Shown piece by piece: positions 40,749 to 51,416 of a stretch of 64,000 bases of DNA. This stretch comes from Halobacillus yeomjeoni (GTDB lineage Bacteria; Bacillota; Bacilli; Bacillales; Halobacillaceae). How positions within the stretch are numbered: the first letter of the stretch is position 1; each line of letters starts with the position of its first letter. Under the pieces are notes generated by a model that worked only from the letters and a program-made list of their open reading frames with translations, did no database searches and had not been told where the DNA came from. Position numbers and translations under genes: made by a program. The DNA is taken from positions 186,001 through 250,000 of the forward strand of contig NZ_JAIVAI010000003.1 in assembly GCF_020171525.1 (NCBI RefSeq), in the 5' to 3' direction.

Positions 40749-42818
40749 TCAGTCATATAGAGTATCAAGTATATACTCTTTGCCTGCTAATGTGTCGTAT
40801 TGTATCCTATGATAATCTTGTAACAATGATTTCGTTGTTGAAGGGAGTTCACCCATGGAATGAACTGTACCTGCCTCCTTATCAATATAAATAAGATCTT
40901 TGAAAGCTGGGATTTCTTGTTTCATCTCATTCATATATTCATAAAACAAGTGAGTTTTAAAGTCCAATGAATCTGTTACCATAGGGGCTATATAAATCGG
41001 ACTTACCGTTCCAATTTCTTGAGGTAAACCAGTGTCAAAGTTAGACATGAATAACAAAGGTGTCTCATAAAATTTTGACATCTTTTGTTGACTCTCTTCA
41101 TCTCCGAATCCGGTTTCTTTGAATGCTTTCAAATTCGCACCAATAGAAGGTAGATGGTCTCCAAAAAATACCACTAATGTCGGCTCTTCCATCGATTGAA
41201 TCTTTTCATATAACCTCTGAATGGTTGTATCTGACCGTTTTATTCCCTCAGCATAGACTTCTATCCTCGTCTTTGATTCTTGAGACAGTCCCTCGCCTTC
41301 TACCTCAATTGTACTACCACCTTTATATTTATCAGCATCATAAGGCAGGTGATTGGCAATAGTCACAGCATGGATGAATGCGGGCTGATCTTTCTCTTCA
41401 ATTGTCGATAGCAATTCTTTAACAACAGACTCATCCGAAACGAATTGCTTGTTATCTTTTTCTGTATAAGTCATATCTTCAAGGAACTTCCATCGATTGA
41501 ACTCTAAATTAGGATAGACACGTTTACGCCTATATAAATTCCCACTATTAGGATGAATAGCCTCACTAAAATAACCTCTGTTATTCAAATAAGTTACGAA
41601 TGAAGGATATTTTTGGTTAGCTAATAACTGGTTAAAAGGATTACCGCCTGGATTGATGAAGTCCATAGAATAACTCGTCAATGCTTCAAATTCCACATTA
41701 GCAGTTTCCCCGCCGAACGAAGGGCTGAATAATGTTCCTGAGGGATTTATGGTCATAAGCCTTCTGATATTCGGCATTGGATCCTCAGAAAATTTAACAT
41801 CTAGTTGTGTAGGGTCCCAGAATGTTTCATTCATTAGAAAAACTATATTTGGAAGAAATTCTTTTTGACTCCCCTTATCATCTTTTGCGACTTCCTTAAT
41901 TTCGTTGAGCGTATTTGCCATAACTTCACGATTATATTTTCCAGGCTTCTCTACAATGTCCAGTTTGATATTGGATATCATACCTATGACAGGACCATTA
42001 TAATAATAATTGTTTTGCTGGTTCCATGGCATTATCGATGTGTATTTATCGTAATATTTTTCAGTAAATGTATCTTCATATAATAAAAAAGAATAGATAA
42101 GATAAGCAATTGGAATTAATAAAAAGAGCCTTGTAATCCATCCTACTTTCAATTTAGGGGACTTATACCAGACAAAAATAGAGAAGACTAAGATCAAAAT
42201 GATCATCAAGGTGTACAAAAGTGGAATAGACTTTGAAACGAATGGAATTACTTCATTCAATTGACCTATTTGAGTGAAATCGTTTGGAAAAAGTGGCTCA
42301 CTTCGATAAATTTTTTTGTAATAGTTGACAATGGCTATTACAAAATAAATGACCAAAGATATTCCAGCCCCCATATACACTTCACCAATTAAGAGGATCA
42401 GCCCCAAAGTAAGCAAGGACAATATAAACCATGTAAAACCAAATCGTTGAGGATATTGTTGCAGCCACTCTGTTGTACGTCCTATATTTTCGATATCAAT
42501 ATGAAAAGCAAGGAATAGGTAGGCTGAAATTCCACCTACATATATAGAAAAAACTATAGTAGATAGCAATTTAAAAAATTTAGAGTCAATTATTCTAACA
42601 AACCATTCGTATTTAGATAAGTACCAAATAGTTAAACACCAAACAATTAAAGATATTCCTACTATGGATCCTACTATAGAAAACGTATGTAATTGCACCG
42701 AATCTACAACACTTCCCCAGCTAGAGTTTCCTGCCAAGCTGACACCTGCATAAAGTAGTGAAAATACTGAAATATATACAAGTAGTAAAGGAAATGTTTG
42801 AAAAACTTTTTTATACAC
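40749..42818 (-). CDS. LTA synthase family sulfatase-type membrane protein
   Basis: A 689-residue protein with about ten N-terminal TM helices (to about residue 255) and an extracellular sulfatase-fold domain: NIVFLMNETFWDPTQL, FGGETANVEFEALTSYSM (Thr372 is the likely nucleophile), HPNSGNLYRRKRVYPNL, and VVFFGDHLPSIG. The family adds phosphoglycerol to lipoteichoic acid or modifies other polymers. It has more TM segments than the five of classical LtaS, so it may be a paralog with a different acceptor. AT-richer than its neighbours; it interrupts the glucan-utilisation genes and could be a later insertion. Confidence 0.85.
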   Translation of the reverse strand: MYKKVFQTFPLLLVYISVFSLLYAGVSLAGNSSWGSVVDSVQLHTFSIVGSIVGISLIVWCLTIWYLSKYEWFVRIIDSKFFKLLSTIVFSIYVGGISAYLFLAFHIDIENIGRTTEWLQQYPQRFGFTWFILSLLTLGLILLIGEVYMGAGISLVIYFVIAIVNYYKKIYRSEPLFPNDFTQIGQLNEVIPFVSKSIPLLYTLMIILILVFSIFVWYKSPKLKVGWITRLFLLIPIAYLIYSFLLYEDTFTEKYYDKYTSIMPWNQQNNYYYNGPVIGMISNIKLDIVEKPGKYNREVMANTLNEIKEVAKDDKGSQKEFLPNIVFLMNETFWDPTQLDVKFSEDPMPNIRRLMTINPSGTLFSPSFGGETANVEFEALTSYSMDFINPGGNPFNQLLANQKYPSFVTYLNNRGYFSEAIHPNSGNLYRRKRVYPNLEFNRWKFLEDMTYTEKDNKQFVSDESVVKELLSTIEEKDQPAFIHAVTIANHLPYDADKYKGGSTIEVEGEGLSQESKTRIEVYAEGIKRSDTTIQRLYEKIQSMEEPTLVVFFGDHLPSIGANLKAFKETGFGDEESQQKMSKFYETPLLFMSNFDTGLPQEIGTVSPIYIAPMVTDSLDFKTHLFYEYMNEMKQEIPAFKDLIYIDKEAGTVHSMGELPSTTKSLLQDYHRIQYDTLAGKEYILDTLYD

Positions 42819-43146
42819 TTTAATTCACCCTAAAAAATTTATTATTATTATGTTTTTCACGCTCCACCATTGTAATATGAAATGTTATATTTTTCTAACA
42901 AAATGTAAAACTATTGTAAATCATACTTAAAACTACGATCTACATCTCGCAATACTATATTCATAAATGTTATTGATGCCCTCTACAAAATAATGACCCC
43001 GGTTTGATACCGAGGTCACTTATTAGTAGCTTAGCGCTTTTCATTAAACTGTCCATTTTAAGGGTTACAGTTCAACCGATGTTTATTTTTCATTGCCAAT
43101 TTTATTTTACTCCGTTCAGATTTAACGTTTCGCATCAATAATTAAA
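42819..43146. other. Intergenic stretch with one terminator
   Basis: 328 bp of AT-rich DNA between the LTA-synthase-type gene and the small exported protein. It holds a minus-strand terminator at 42989-43019 (GTGACCTCGG/CCGGGGTCAT with U-rich tail). Nothing else was recognised. Confidence 0.5.
42989..43019 (-). terminator. Terminator downstream of the 98-aa small protein gene
   Basis: Minus-strand stem GTGACCTCGG/CCGGGGTCAT, one mismatch, followed by TATTTTG. Confidence 0.75.
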
Positions 43147-43443
43147 TTAATAGCAAATATACGAAATATTTTCTGTTATCTCTTCATAAAGATTTATCCA
43201 GGCACTGTTATATTTGCATTCATCATTTTTGATTTCATATTTAACAACGTATTCTCCAGCCTCCGGAAGTCTATCGATCTTTCCTATTATGAAATCACCA
43301 TCTATATTTTCTTCTAAAACCTCATGTATTTTATCTTCACCTAAACGAGGGGCATTTAAGAAACCTGAAGCCATTTTATAACCTTTGAAGCCTACCGTTA
43401 AAATGATAGGTATAGCTATTGCAAAAATAAGTGTTTTCTTCAT
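43147..43443 (-). CDS. Small exported or membrane-anchored hypothetical protein (98 aa)
   Basis: Starts MKKTLIFAIAIPIILTVGF, an N-terminal signal or anchor helix (about 4-19). The rest is a small globular domain with two cysteines (NDECKYNSAWINL and ISYICY at the C-terminus), which could form a disulphide outside the cell. No family recognised. It is AT-rich like its neighbour at 40749. The gene lies alone between terminators. Confidence 0.65.
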   Translation of the reverse strand: MKKTLIFAIAIPIILTVGFKGYKMASGFLNAPRLGEDKIHEVLEENIDGDFIIGKIDRLPEAGEYVVKYEIKNDECKYNSAWINLYEEITENISYICY

Positions 43444-43656
43444 ATATTCTCCCTTGCCTAAAATTTATATCTGAGATGATAGGTGGTCACATCTACCAGG
43501 ATAGGCGTACTTTCTAACATTTTTAGTTTGAACCTTAGAACTCATAGAAGCAATCCTTTGTAACTATTCTTGTAAAAGTGATTATTCAGCATAATAGAAT
43601 ATAATTCCATTCCCAGAAAACCCCTTTTTATTACTTCCTTTTTTATAAGAGGTAAA

Positions 43657-44115
43657 CTATTTATTATAATCCCAGAGAATTGTCCACTCTTTCTTTTCCT
43701 TTTTTACAAAGACTTTTTGTTGAATCGAAAAATGGCCATACTTTCCTTTGAACGTTTGAACGACTGTTACAGCATAAACCGGTCCTATCGCTTTAGCTTC
43801 CTTATCCGGCTTCCAACTGTTGATTTTCTCAACACTGCTCTTGAGAGTATACGTAAACGTCTCTACCCCGAAATGGTTCATGAACACATGCGCCCGGTCT
43901 TGTATGTAGTGTCCTTTATCGAACCGTTCTTTCATGTATGGATGGAAAAGTTTCCATGAGCTTGAGAAATTCCCTTCCTTTTCAAAGTCATAAAAGGTTT
44001 CAACTGTATTTTTCGCCTGATTGCTCGGGCTTGTATAAAGATAGGCAGCTATAGATCCCCCGATCAGAATCAAAACAAATAATGTAATAAAAACAATGAA
44101 GTTTCGGTTGTGCAT
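43657..44115 (-). CDS. Membrane-anchored hypothetical protein, NTF2-like (152 aa)
   Basis: N-terminal TM anchor (about 6-27), then an extracellular domain. SNQAKNTVETFYDFEKEGNFSSSWKLFHPYMKERF and the terminal KKEWTILWDYNK resemble small NTF2-like or DUF4829-type ligand-binding domains, but I cannot name a family. No cysteines. Located between the small exported protein and the LacI regulator; the regulator's terminator lies upstream, so it is a separate unit. Confidence 0.65.
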   Translation of the reverse strand: MHNRNFIVFITLFVLILIGGSIAAYLYTSPSNQAKNTVETFYDFEKEGNFSSSWKLFHPYMKERFDKGHYIQDRAHVFMNHFGVETFTYTLKSSVEKINSWKPDKEAKAIGPVYAVTVVQTFKGKYGHFSIQQKVFVKKEKKEWTILWDYNK

Positions 44116-44196
44116 GGACAGCTCCCTCCTTACAGGAAGTCTGTTAATACCCTATGCTCACCACCCGGAAAATATCAGTTATTCCATGACAATATA

Positions 44197-44237
44197 AAAA
44201 ACGCCTCCTCCCTTGTTCAAGGGCTTGGAGACGTTTT
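44197..44237 (-). terminator. Terminator overlapping the 3' end of the LacI-type regulator
   Basis: Minus-strand stem AAAACGTCTCC/GGAGGCGTTTT with inner GCCCTT/AAGGG pairs and T-run. The stem uses the last codons of the gene. Confidence 0.82.
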
Positions 44238-45257
44238 TTCTTTTTCTTTTGCTGACGAACGATGCACAATATCAAAAGGAACGATGATTCTTTTAGCTGG
44301 CTCGGACTTATCCTTCACCTTTGCAATCAAACCTTTGGCTGCCTGTACACCTAAATCATAAATGTTGATATTCACAGTGGTAAGTGGAGGTCTGGTCAGT
44401 TCAGATAAGTAAACGTTGTTGAAGCTCACTAAAGAAACATCTTCCGGGACACGTTTCCCGCATTCTTCAAGCATGTTCATGACCCCGATGCTCATCAAGT
44501 CATCGACCACTACCAGTCCTGTCGGAGGTTCAGGTAGTGAGAGCAGCTCTTCCACTGCTCTTTGTCCTCCGGATTTAAGGAACTCGGTGTGTACTCGATA
44601 CTCCTCCAGATAAGGAAGCCCCGCTTCTTCTAAAGCCAGCTGGTACCCACGCATTCGATCCACAGTTACAACCCTGTCCATTGAACCACCAATGAAAGCA
44701 ATACATTCATGTCCAAGATCGATTAAATGTTTGGTAATCTCCTTGCCGGCACGGACATTGTCGTTATCCACATGGGTTATTTCATCCACCCGGTCGGAAG
44801 GCTTTCCTACGATGGAGAAAGGGAAGTCCTGGGCGAGTAGAAAGTTTACAATCGGATCATCTACCTGTGAATAAAGAAGAATGATACCATCGGTTCGGTT
44901 GCTATATACCATCCGCTCCACCCCTTCGAGCATCTCCTTATCCGTCTCACCGGTACATAGTACGAGTGAGTAGTCCGTTTGATGGGCTACACTGCTTAGA
45001 CCACGAAGTACTTCCGGGAAAAAAGGGTTTTGTAATGATTTATCTGCACTTGAAGGCATGACGACGCCTATCGATTGACTCGATCTGTTCGCCAAACTTC
45101 TTGCACTTGCATTAGGGTGGTACCCCATCTCTTTCATCGCTTTTTTCACTTTCTTTTTCGTAGCCGGGCTGATTCTCGGATGATCAGCGATTACACGTGA
45201 CACCGTAGAAGGGGCGACCCCCGCCACTTTGGCCACATCTTTAATAGTCACTGCCAT
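44217..45257 (-). CDS. LacI-family transcriptional regulator (MalR-like)
   Basis: A 346-residue repressor. The N-terminal HTH (VTIKDVAKVAGVAPSTVSRVIADHPRISPATKKKV) and hinge (NASARSLANR) precede a periplasmic-binding-type effector domain. It is encoded next to a MalGFE transporter and glucan hydrolases, so it likely senses maltose or maltodextrin and binds the operators at 38158, 49372 and 49573. ATG 45257 is chosen for the AGGTGA five bases upstream; two in-frame codons earlier are possible. Confidence 0.88.
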   Translation of the reverse strand: MAVTIKDVAKVAGVAPSTVSRVIADHPRISPATKKKVKKAMKEMGYHPNASARSLANRSSQSIGVVMPSSADKSLQNPFFPEVLRGLSSVAHQTDYSLVLCTGETDKEMLEGVERMVYSNRTDGIILLYSQVDDPIVNFLLAQDFPFSIVGKPSDRVDEITHVDNDNVRAGKEITKHLIDLGHECIAFIGGSMDRVVTVDRMRGYQLALEEAGLPYLEEYRVHTEFLKSGGQRAVEELLSLPEPPTGLVVVDDLMSIGVMNMLEECGKRVPEDVSLVSFNNVYLSELTRPPLTTVNINIYDLGVQAAKGLIAKVKDKSEPAKRIIVPFDIVHRSSAKEKEKTSPSP

Positions 45258-45511
45258 TTCCATCACCTACAATTTCTTAAGCTAAATCCAATGTACATAT
45301 CTATCTATCATTGTAACCTAACTTCATAGTTTTAAAGCTTTCTTCATCAATATTGTTATTTATATCGTTGATTCTTTTCAACTCATACACTTAAGGATAA
45401 GAAAATGTTCTTTCCACTGTTGCACACCTTTTTAAAAGACAAAGGGTCTGTTAATGGTTGGTGGGGTAATCTCACATGTCAGTTGGGTCAGCTCTTTCTG
45501 TCGAAAAATTC

Positions 45512-45570
45512 ATGTGAGGCGGCTTTGGAAATGACTCTCCAAAACCCTTATAAAGCGAAGTCCGCCACAT
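45512..45570. repeat. Imperfect intergenic hairpin
   Basis: ATGTGAGGCGGCTT (left) against AAGTCCGCCACAT (right), with bulges, in the 535-bp gap upstream of the malR-like gene and next to structured element C. It may be the remains of another such element or an unrelated secondary structure. Confidence 0.4.
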
Positions 45571-45580
45571 CAACTTCGAA

Positions 45581-45706
45581 TGGGAGGGAAGGGAAAACAG
45601 GTAGACTCCTGCGGGATTAAGGAACAAGGTGAGACCCCGGAGAACTAAAAGTTCGAGGAGGCTCACCATTCCCCGCGGAAAGCGGACTGTTTTCCCTTCC
45701 CTCCCA
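45581..45706 (+). repeat. Structured intergenic element, copy C
   Basis: A 126-bp element with perfect 20-bp complementary arms (45581-45600, beginning TGGGAGGGAAGG, and 45687-45706). The core reads AGACTCCTGCGGGA, GGTGAGACCCCG, CGAGGAGGCTCACC and CCCGCGGAAAGCG on the plus strand, nearly the same as copy B reverse-complemented, but its arms are unrelated. Confidence 0.78.
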
Positions 45707-45740
45707 ACCTCTGATAACCAAGCGGACCGAAACCCCAAAT

Positions 45741-45782
45741 CAAAAGAAACGGAAGGCAGGTTTTTCAACTCCCTTCCGTTTC
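45741..45782 (-). terminator. Terminator of the malEFG operon
   Basis: Stem AAACGGAAGG/CCTTCCGTTT followed by CTTTTGATTT on the minus strand, ten bases past malG. Confidence 0.82.
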
Positions 45783-45792
45783 TTTAAACAAC

Positions 45793-46638
45793 TTATCCTT
45801 TCGTTCCTCCTGCAGTCAATCCAGAAACGAAATATTTCTGTAATGACAAGAACAAGAGAGAGATCGGCACAGCGATCAACACAGAACCAGCGGCGAACTT
45901 CGTGAATTCGTTACCGAACTGATCGGCAATCAATTCGTAAAGACCGACGGCCAACGTGAATTTTTCTTCTGTACGAAGTAAAATCCGAGCCAGGATGAAG
46001 TCCGTGAACGGCATGATGAATGTGAATAGTGAAATAACGGCAATCATCGGTTTTGCCAACGGCATGACAATCTGCCAGAAGATACGGAAGTTTCCTGCAC
46101 CGTCGATTTTCGCGGATTCATCCAACTCCTTAGGGATGGTATCCAAGTAACCCTTCATCAAGTACGTATTCATCGGTATCGCTCCACCTGTATAAACGAG
46201 GATAAGCGCCAAATGTGTATCCAAAAGTCCTGTCAGGTTCGCCAGGGCATAAATAGCGATCAACGCTGCGAAGTTCGGAATCATTTGGAGAATTAAGAAC
46301 GTCATCAATCCATTCTTACGACCCACAAAACGGAAACGTGAAAAAGAGTACGCCGTCAAACAAACGAGAATCACAGAGAATATCATAGTCAGAATACAAA
46401 TCTTCATCGTATTCCAGTACCAGCGTAAGTAATCGCTTTTCTCAAGGTCGAACAACTCTTTATAATGGGCGAGCGTCGCATCCTTAGGAATGATGGACGA
46501 GCCGGACAAACTGTTCCCCGGATTGAAAGAAGAGCCTACAATCCAGAGAATCGGATATAAGATGATCGCGATCATCGCCACAATTACAAGATAGGACAAG
46601 GTCAATTGTACAATTCTTTGTTTTTTATGAGTAGTCAT
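45793..46638 (-). CDS. malG: Maltodextrin ABC transporter permease MalG-type
   Basis: A 281-residue inner permease of the carbohydrate ABC family (CUT1), with six TM helices and the EAA-like loop ELDESAKIDGAGNFRIFWQIVMPLAKP (about 190-216), where the ATPase docks. It starts one base after the malF stop. No ATPase gene is encoded here; Bacillus-type CUT1 systems share the unlinked MsmX ATPase. Sugar specificity is inferred from neighbours. Confidence 0.92.
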   Translation of the reverse strand: MTTHKKQRIVQLTLSYLVIVAMIAIILYPILWIVGSSFNPGNSLSGSSIIPKDATLAHYKELFDLEKSDYLRWYWNTMKICILTMIFSVILVCLTAYSFSRFRFVGRKNGLMTFLILQMIPNFAALIAIYALANLTGLLDTHLALILVYTGGAIPMNTYLMKGYLDTIPKELDESAKIDGAGNFRIFWQIVMPLAKPMIAVISLFTFIMPFTDFILARILLRTEEKFTLAVGLYELIADQFGNEFTKFAAGSVLIAVPISLLFLSLQKYFVSGLTAGGTKG

Positions 46639-46639
46639 A

Positions 46640-47929
46640 TTACATCATATCCTCTTCTTGGAATGATTTTGTTCTTCTGAACTGCCACAATGCGACCACA
46701 ATGACAATCAAGGATAGGATCATCGTGATGGCAGCTGCTTTCCCGTATTGTGCGGATGTCATCGTCAACGAGTAGATCCAGGAAATCAAGATGTCCGTCC
46801 CGCCGGCGTTTTGGCCGGGAACTGCAGGACCACCGCCGTTGAACAGGAAGATGACATTAAAGTTGTTGAAGTTGAACGTATACTGAGTAATTAATATTGG
46901 AGCCGTTGCATAAAGAACCAGTGGCAGGGTGATGCTCTTGAACTTCTGCATGATTGTTGCTCCGTCAACGTCTGCCGCTTCATACAATTCATTTGGAATC
47001 GATTGCAGAACGCCGGTCACCATGGCAAAAATGAATGGGAAACCGAGCCATGTCTGAATCATGATCAAAGCGATTTTCGTATAGGTCGGGTCCGTCAGCC
47101 AAGGTATGTTCCCGAGTCCGAAAATGGCCAGGATATCATTGTTGATCGTTCCGAATGTTTCATTGAACATTCCAGCGAATACGAGGATGGATACGAATGC
47201 TGGAACAGCCCAAGGCAGAATGAAAATCGTACGGATCGTTCTTTGGAAAATGATTCCTTTCTGGTTCATCAAAACAGCAAGGAAAATCCCTAACGCAATT
47301 TGAAGTGTGGTCGCTCCGAATGTCCATATTACTGTCCAGGCAAGAACACTGAAGAACGTTTCCCGCCAAATCGGAATCTTGAAGATATCAATGAAGTTTT
47401 GGAATCCGATCCAGTCGACTAAGTTTGCCGGTGGAGAGTGATATAAGTCATAGTTCGTAAAAGATAATAAGATGACAAATAAAATCGGGAAGATGACCAC
47501 GAAGATCAGCAGTAAAAAACCTGGTGTCATCATTAAATACGGAAAACCACCGCCGACCAAGTTTTGATATTGGGAGCGCACGGAGTTTGGCTTTTCTCCT
47601 TTATCCCTCTGCTTGCCCACTTTGAAAGCATCTCTTAAGTTGAATACATAAATTCCTAATCCCAGCACAGTGACGATTAAAGTCAGGATTCCTTCCACTA
47701 AAAGAACGATGGAATGATCGAACTGTGTATCCGTTCCAAGTGTAACTAATCCCCAAAAACCGTACTGGATCAAATCTGAGAAAGCAATGAAAAAAGATGC
47801 TGTCAAAACGAGAAAGACTATTCCTTTGAGCCATTGCTTATTATAAAACTGTCCAAGTCCAGGAATTACCGATAACGCCAGGGCGATTTTTCGATGATTG
47901 CCGGAATATTGATTTCCCTGATCCCCCAT
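46640..47929 (-). CDS. malF: Maltodextrin ABC transporter permease MalF-type
   Basis: A 429-residue permease with about eight TM helices: an N-terminal pair (IPGLGQFYNKQWLKGIVFLVLTA) beyond the six-helix core and the EAA-like ELYEAADVDGATIMQKFKSITLPL. It forms the channel with MalG. ATG 47929 has AAGGAG upstream. It follows malE after a hairpin at 47984-48018, which would lower permease expression relative to the binding protein. Confidence 0.92.
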   Translation of the reverse strand: MGDQGNQYSGNHRKIALALSVIPGLGQFYNKQWLKGIVFLVLTASFFIAFSDLIQYGFWGLVTLGTDTQFDHSIVLLVEGILTLIVTVLGLGIYVFNLRDAFKVGKQRDKGEKPNSVRSQYQNLVGGGFPYLMMTPGFLLLIFVVIFPILFVILLSFTNYDLYHSPPANLVDWIGFQNFIDIFKIPIWRETFFSVLAWTVIWTFGATTLQIALGIFLAVLMNQKGIIFQRTIRTIFILPWAVPAFVSILVFAGMFNETFGTINNDILAIFGLGNIPWLTDPTYTKIALIMIQTWLGFPFIFAMVTGVLQSIPNELYEAADVDGATIMQKFKSITLPLVLYATAPILITQYTFNFNNFNVIFLFNGGGPAVPGQNAGGTDILISWIYSLTMTSAQYGKAAAITMILSLIVIVVALWQFRRTKSFQEEDMM

Positions 47930-47983
47930 CTTCAGTCTCCTTTCTCTTTATAAAAGACATATAAGTTCTTCATACCCTTTGAA

Positions 47984-48018
47984 AAATGAAAGCAGCGCCC
48001 GAGAGCCGGGCACTGCTC
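47984..48018 (-). terminator. Intercistronic hairpin between malE and malF
   Basis: Stem AGCAGTGCCCG/CGGGCGCTGCT, one mismatch, then TTTCATTTTT. Leaky terminator or mRNA-stabilising structure, usual after binding-protein genes. Confidence 0.72.
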
Positions 48019-48025
48019 TTCATCT

Positions 48026-49318
48026 TTAATTTCCTGAGTGATTCAATTCAATCTGACTCTTGATTGTTTCTGTCGCTTCATTCAAAGCTTTTTCAGGTTC
48101 AGACTTACCTGTTGCGACCAATTGAAGTGCTTGTGCCATCGGCTCCCAAACCTCACTCATTTCTGGAATGTTCGGCATTGGAGTCGCGCGCTCAGATTGA
48201 ACGGCAACAGCACGAGCTTTTTCGTTGTCTGCGATAACCGGATCTTCAATCAAAGATTTGACCGGTGGAATTTCGTTTGTTTCTTCAAAACGGATTTTTG
48301 CGTTTTCTTCGTTCGCAATCCATTTCACCAACTCTTCTGCCCATTTCTTGTTTTCAGATTGAGCAGAAACGTGCCAGCCTTTCACCCCTACGAATGTTTC
48401 CGGATACTCACCGTTAGGCAGCTTCGGAAGTGGAGCGACACCATAATCGATTCCAGCTTCATTCAATGTCTGGAACGCCCAAGGGCCGTCCATCATGGAA
48501 GCGACTTTACCTTCTTGGAAAAGACCATCTTTCGCAGAACCGCCGCTTTCGCCTACGATTCCAGATGGGAAGACTTCTTCATACCATTTCTGGATGTACG
48601 CAGCACCTTCAACAGCGCCTTCATTGTTCAAACCAAGATCCTGCGGGTTGTACTTCCCGTCAGTCTTATCGAAAACATAGCCGCCGTAACCAGCGATGAC
48701 TGCGTTACCGAAATAGAAGTTGTCCCAAAGGGCTAGATAACCATATTCTTTCTCTTCTCCGAATTCTTTGGAGAATTCAAAAAGCTCTTCAAATGTTTCC
48801 GGAGCTTCTTCCATATGTTCTTTGTTGTAAATGAATACTGGTGTTTCTGTAGCTTTCGGAAGACCGTAAAGCTTACCATCGTATGTTTGAGCAGAAATAG
48901 AAGCATCTGTGTAAATATCTGTTACAGAACTATCGAATTCTAATGGAGAAATCAATCCTTCAATCGCCAACTGACCGATTTGGTCGTGTGGAAGCGTCAA
49001 TACATCCGGACCTTTACCAGCTGGACCATCCAGGCGCAGCTGCTCACGCATTTTATCTGACATATCCAATTCTTTGAATTCTACTTTGATGCCATGCTCT
49101 TCTTCGAAGCTTGCGATAGCCGGTTCAAGACCTACACCTTTTTCATTGTCTTCCCAAATGACCAGCTTTTCTGGTTTTTCCGGCATACCATCTTCAGAAG
49201 TTGTTCCTTCATTCTCGGAACCACTTGAATTTGCTTCTTCTTCACGCTCAGGTGCACATGCAGCAAGCAGCCCGACCGTAAGAAAAGCTATGAACAAAAC
49301 ACTTAACCACTTCTTCAT
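48026..49318 (-). CDS. malE: Maltodextrin-binding lipoprotein MalE-type
   Basis: A 430-residue extracellular solute-binding protein. Lipobox LLAAC at about residues 17-21 (MKKWLSVLFIAFLTVGLLAAC), then Ser/Glu-rich linker and the family 1 SBP fold (VIWEDNEKGVGLEPAIASFEEEHGIKVEF; GPDVLTLPHDQIGQLAIEGL). The predicted frame opens 24 codons earlier, but ATG 49318 is preceded by AAGGGGG and gives a normal signal. It captures glucan oligomers and hands them to MalFG. Promoter and operators are upstream at 49372-49430. Confidence 0.94.
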   Translation of the reverse strand: MKKWLSVLFIAFLTVGLLAACAPEREEEANSSGSENEGTTSEDGMPEKPEKLVIWEDNEKGVGLEPAIASFEEEHGIKVEFKELDMSDKMREQLRLDGPAGKGPDVLTLPHDQIGQLAIEGLISPLEFDSSVTDIYTDASISAQTYDGKLYGLPKATETPVFIYNKEHMEEAPETFEELFEFSKEFGEEKEYGYLALWDNFYFGNAVIAGYGGYVFDKTDGKYNPQDLGLNNEGAVEGAAYIQKWYEEVFPSGIVGESGGSAKDGLFQEGKVASMMDGPWAFQTLNEAGIDYGVAPLPKLPNGEYPETFVGVKGWHVSAQSENKKWAEELVKWIANEENAKIRFEETNEIPPVKSLIEDPVIADNEKARAVAVQSERATPMPNIPEMSEVWEPMAQALQLVATGKSEPEKALNEATETIKSQIELNHSGN

Positions 49319-49371
49319 CCTTTTTTCCCCCTTAAATAAATGAAACCTGTTTATGAAGTGTGTGCCATATT

Positions 49372-49430
49372 TGTGAAACCGATTGCACACTTCGTAATTC
49401 TCATTATACTAACCTCTATTATTATTGCAA
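49372..49430 (-). promoter_or_regulatory. Promoter and operator sites of malE
   Basis: On the minus strand: TTGCAA (49425-49430), 16-bp spacer, TATAAT (49403-49408). Downstream operator TGTGCAATCGGTTTCACA (49372-49389) is LacI/CcpA-like; a further cre-like AAAACGCTTGCAA overlaps the -35 (49425-49437). The malE and 49607 genes are divergent, sharing this region. Confidence 0.65.
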
Positions 49431-49514
49431 GCGTTTTCTTATAAATTTTTCTCTACTATGATCGTTTCCTGTAACTACCGTCCCTATAATTATAAATCGC
49501 TTCCATTGAATAGA

Positions 49515-49541
49515 TTGACTTCCTATCTCACTTTCTATAAT
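49515..49541 (+). promoter_or_regulatory. Promoter of the intracellular glucan hydrolase
   Basis: TTGACT (49515-49520), 15-bp spacer, TATAAT (49536-49541). The short spacer suggests a need for help or weak basal activity. Confidence 0.5.
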
Positions 49542-49567
49542 TTAGAAGATAAAAGAATGATAGATAA

Positions 49568-51340
<1,773 letters not shown>

Positions 51341-51351
51341 GATTGATAAAA

Positions 51352-51408
51352 AGAAGTCCGCTCCAGTCATCCTTAAGAGAGATGAACAGAGCGGATTTCT
51401 TTTTTTGT
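51352..51408. terminator. Bidirectional terminator between the glucan hydrolase and the next gene
   Basis: GAAGTCCGCTC/GAGCGGATTTC with a long interior and seven T on the plus strand. It also lies past the stop of the minus-strand gene. Confidence 0.78.
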
Positions 51409-51416
51409 ATTATCTT

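Noticed and set aside
45405-45768. Open frames over structured element C (both strands)
   Set aside because: They arise from the GC-rich repeat core and have no ribosome site or family resemblance.
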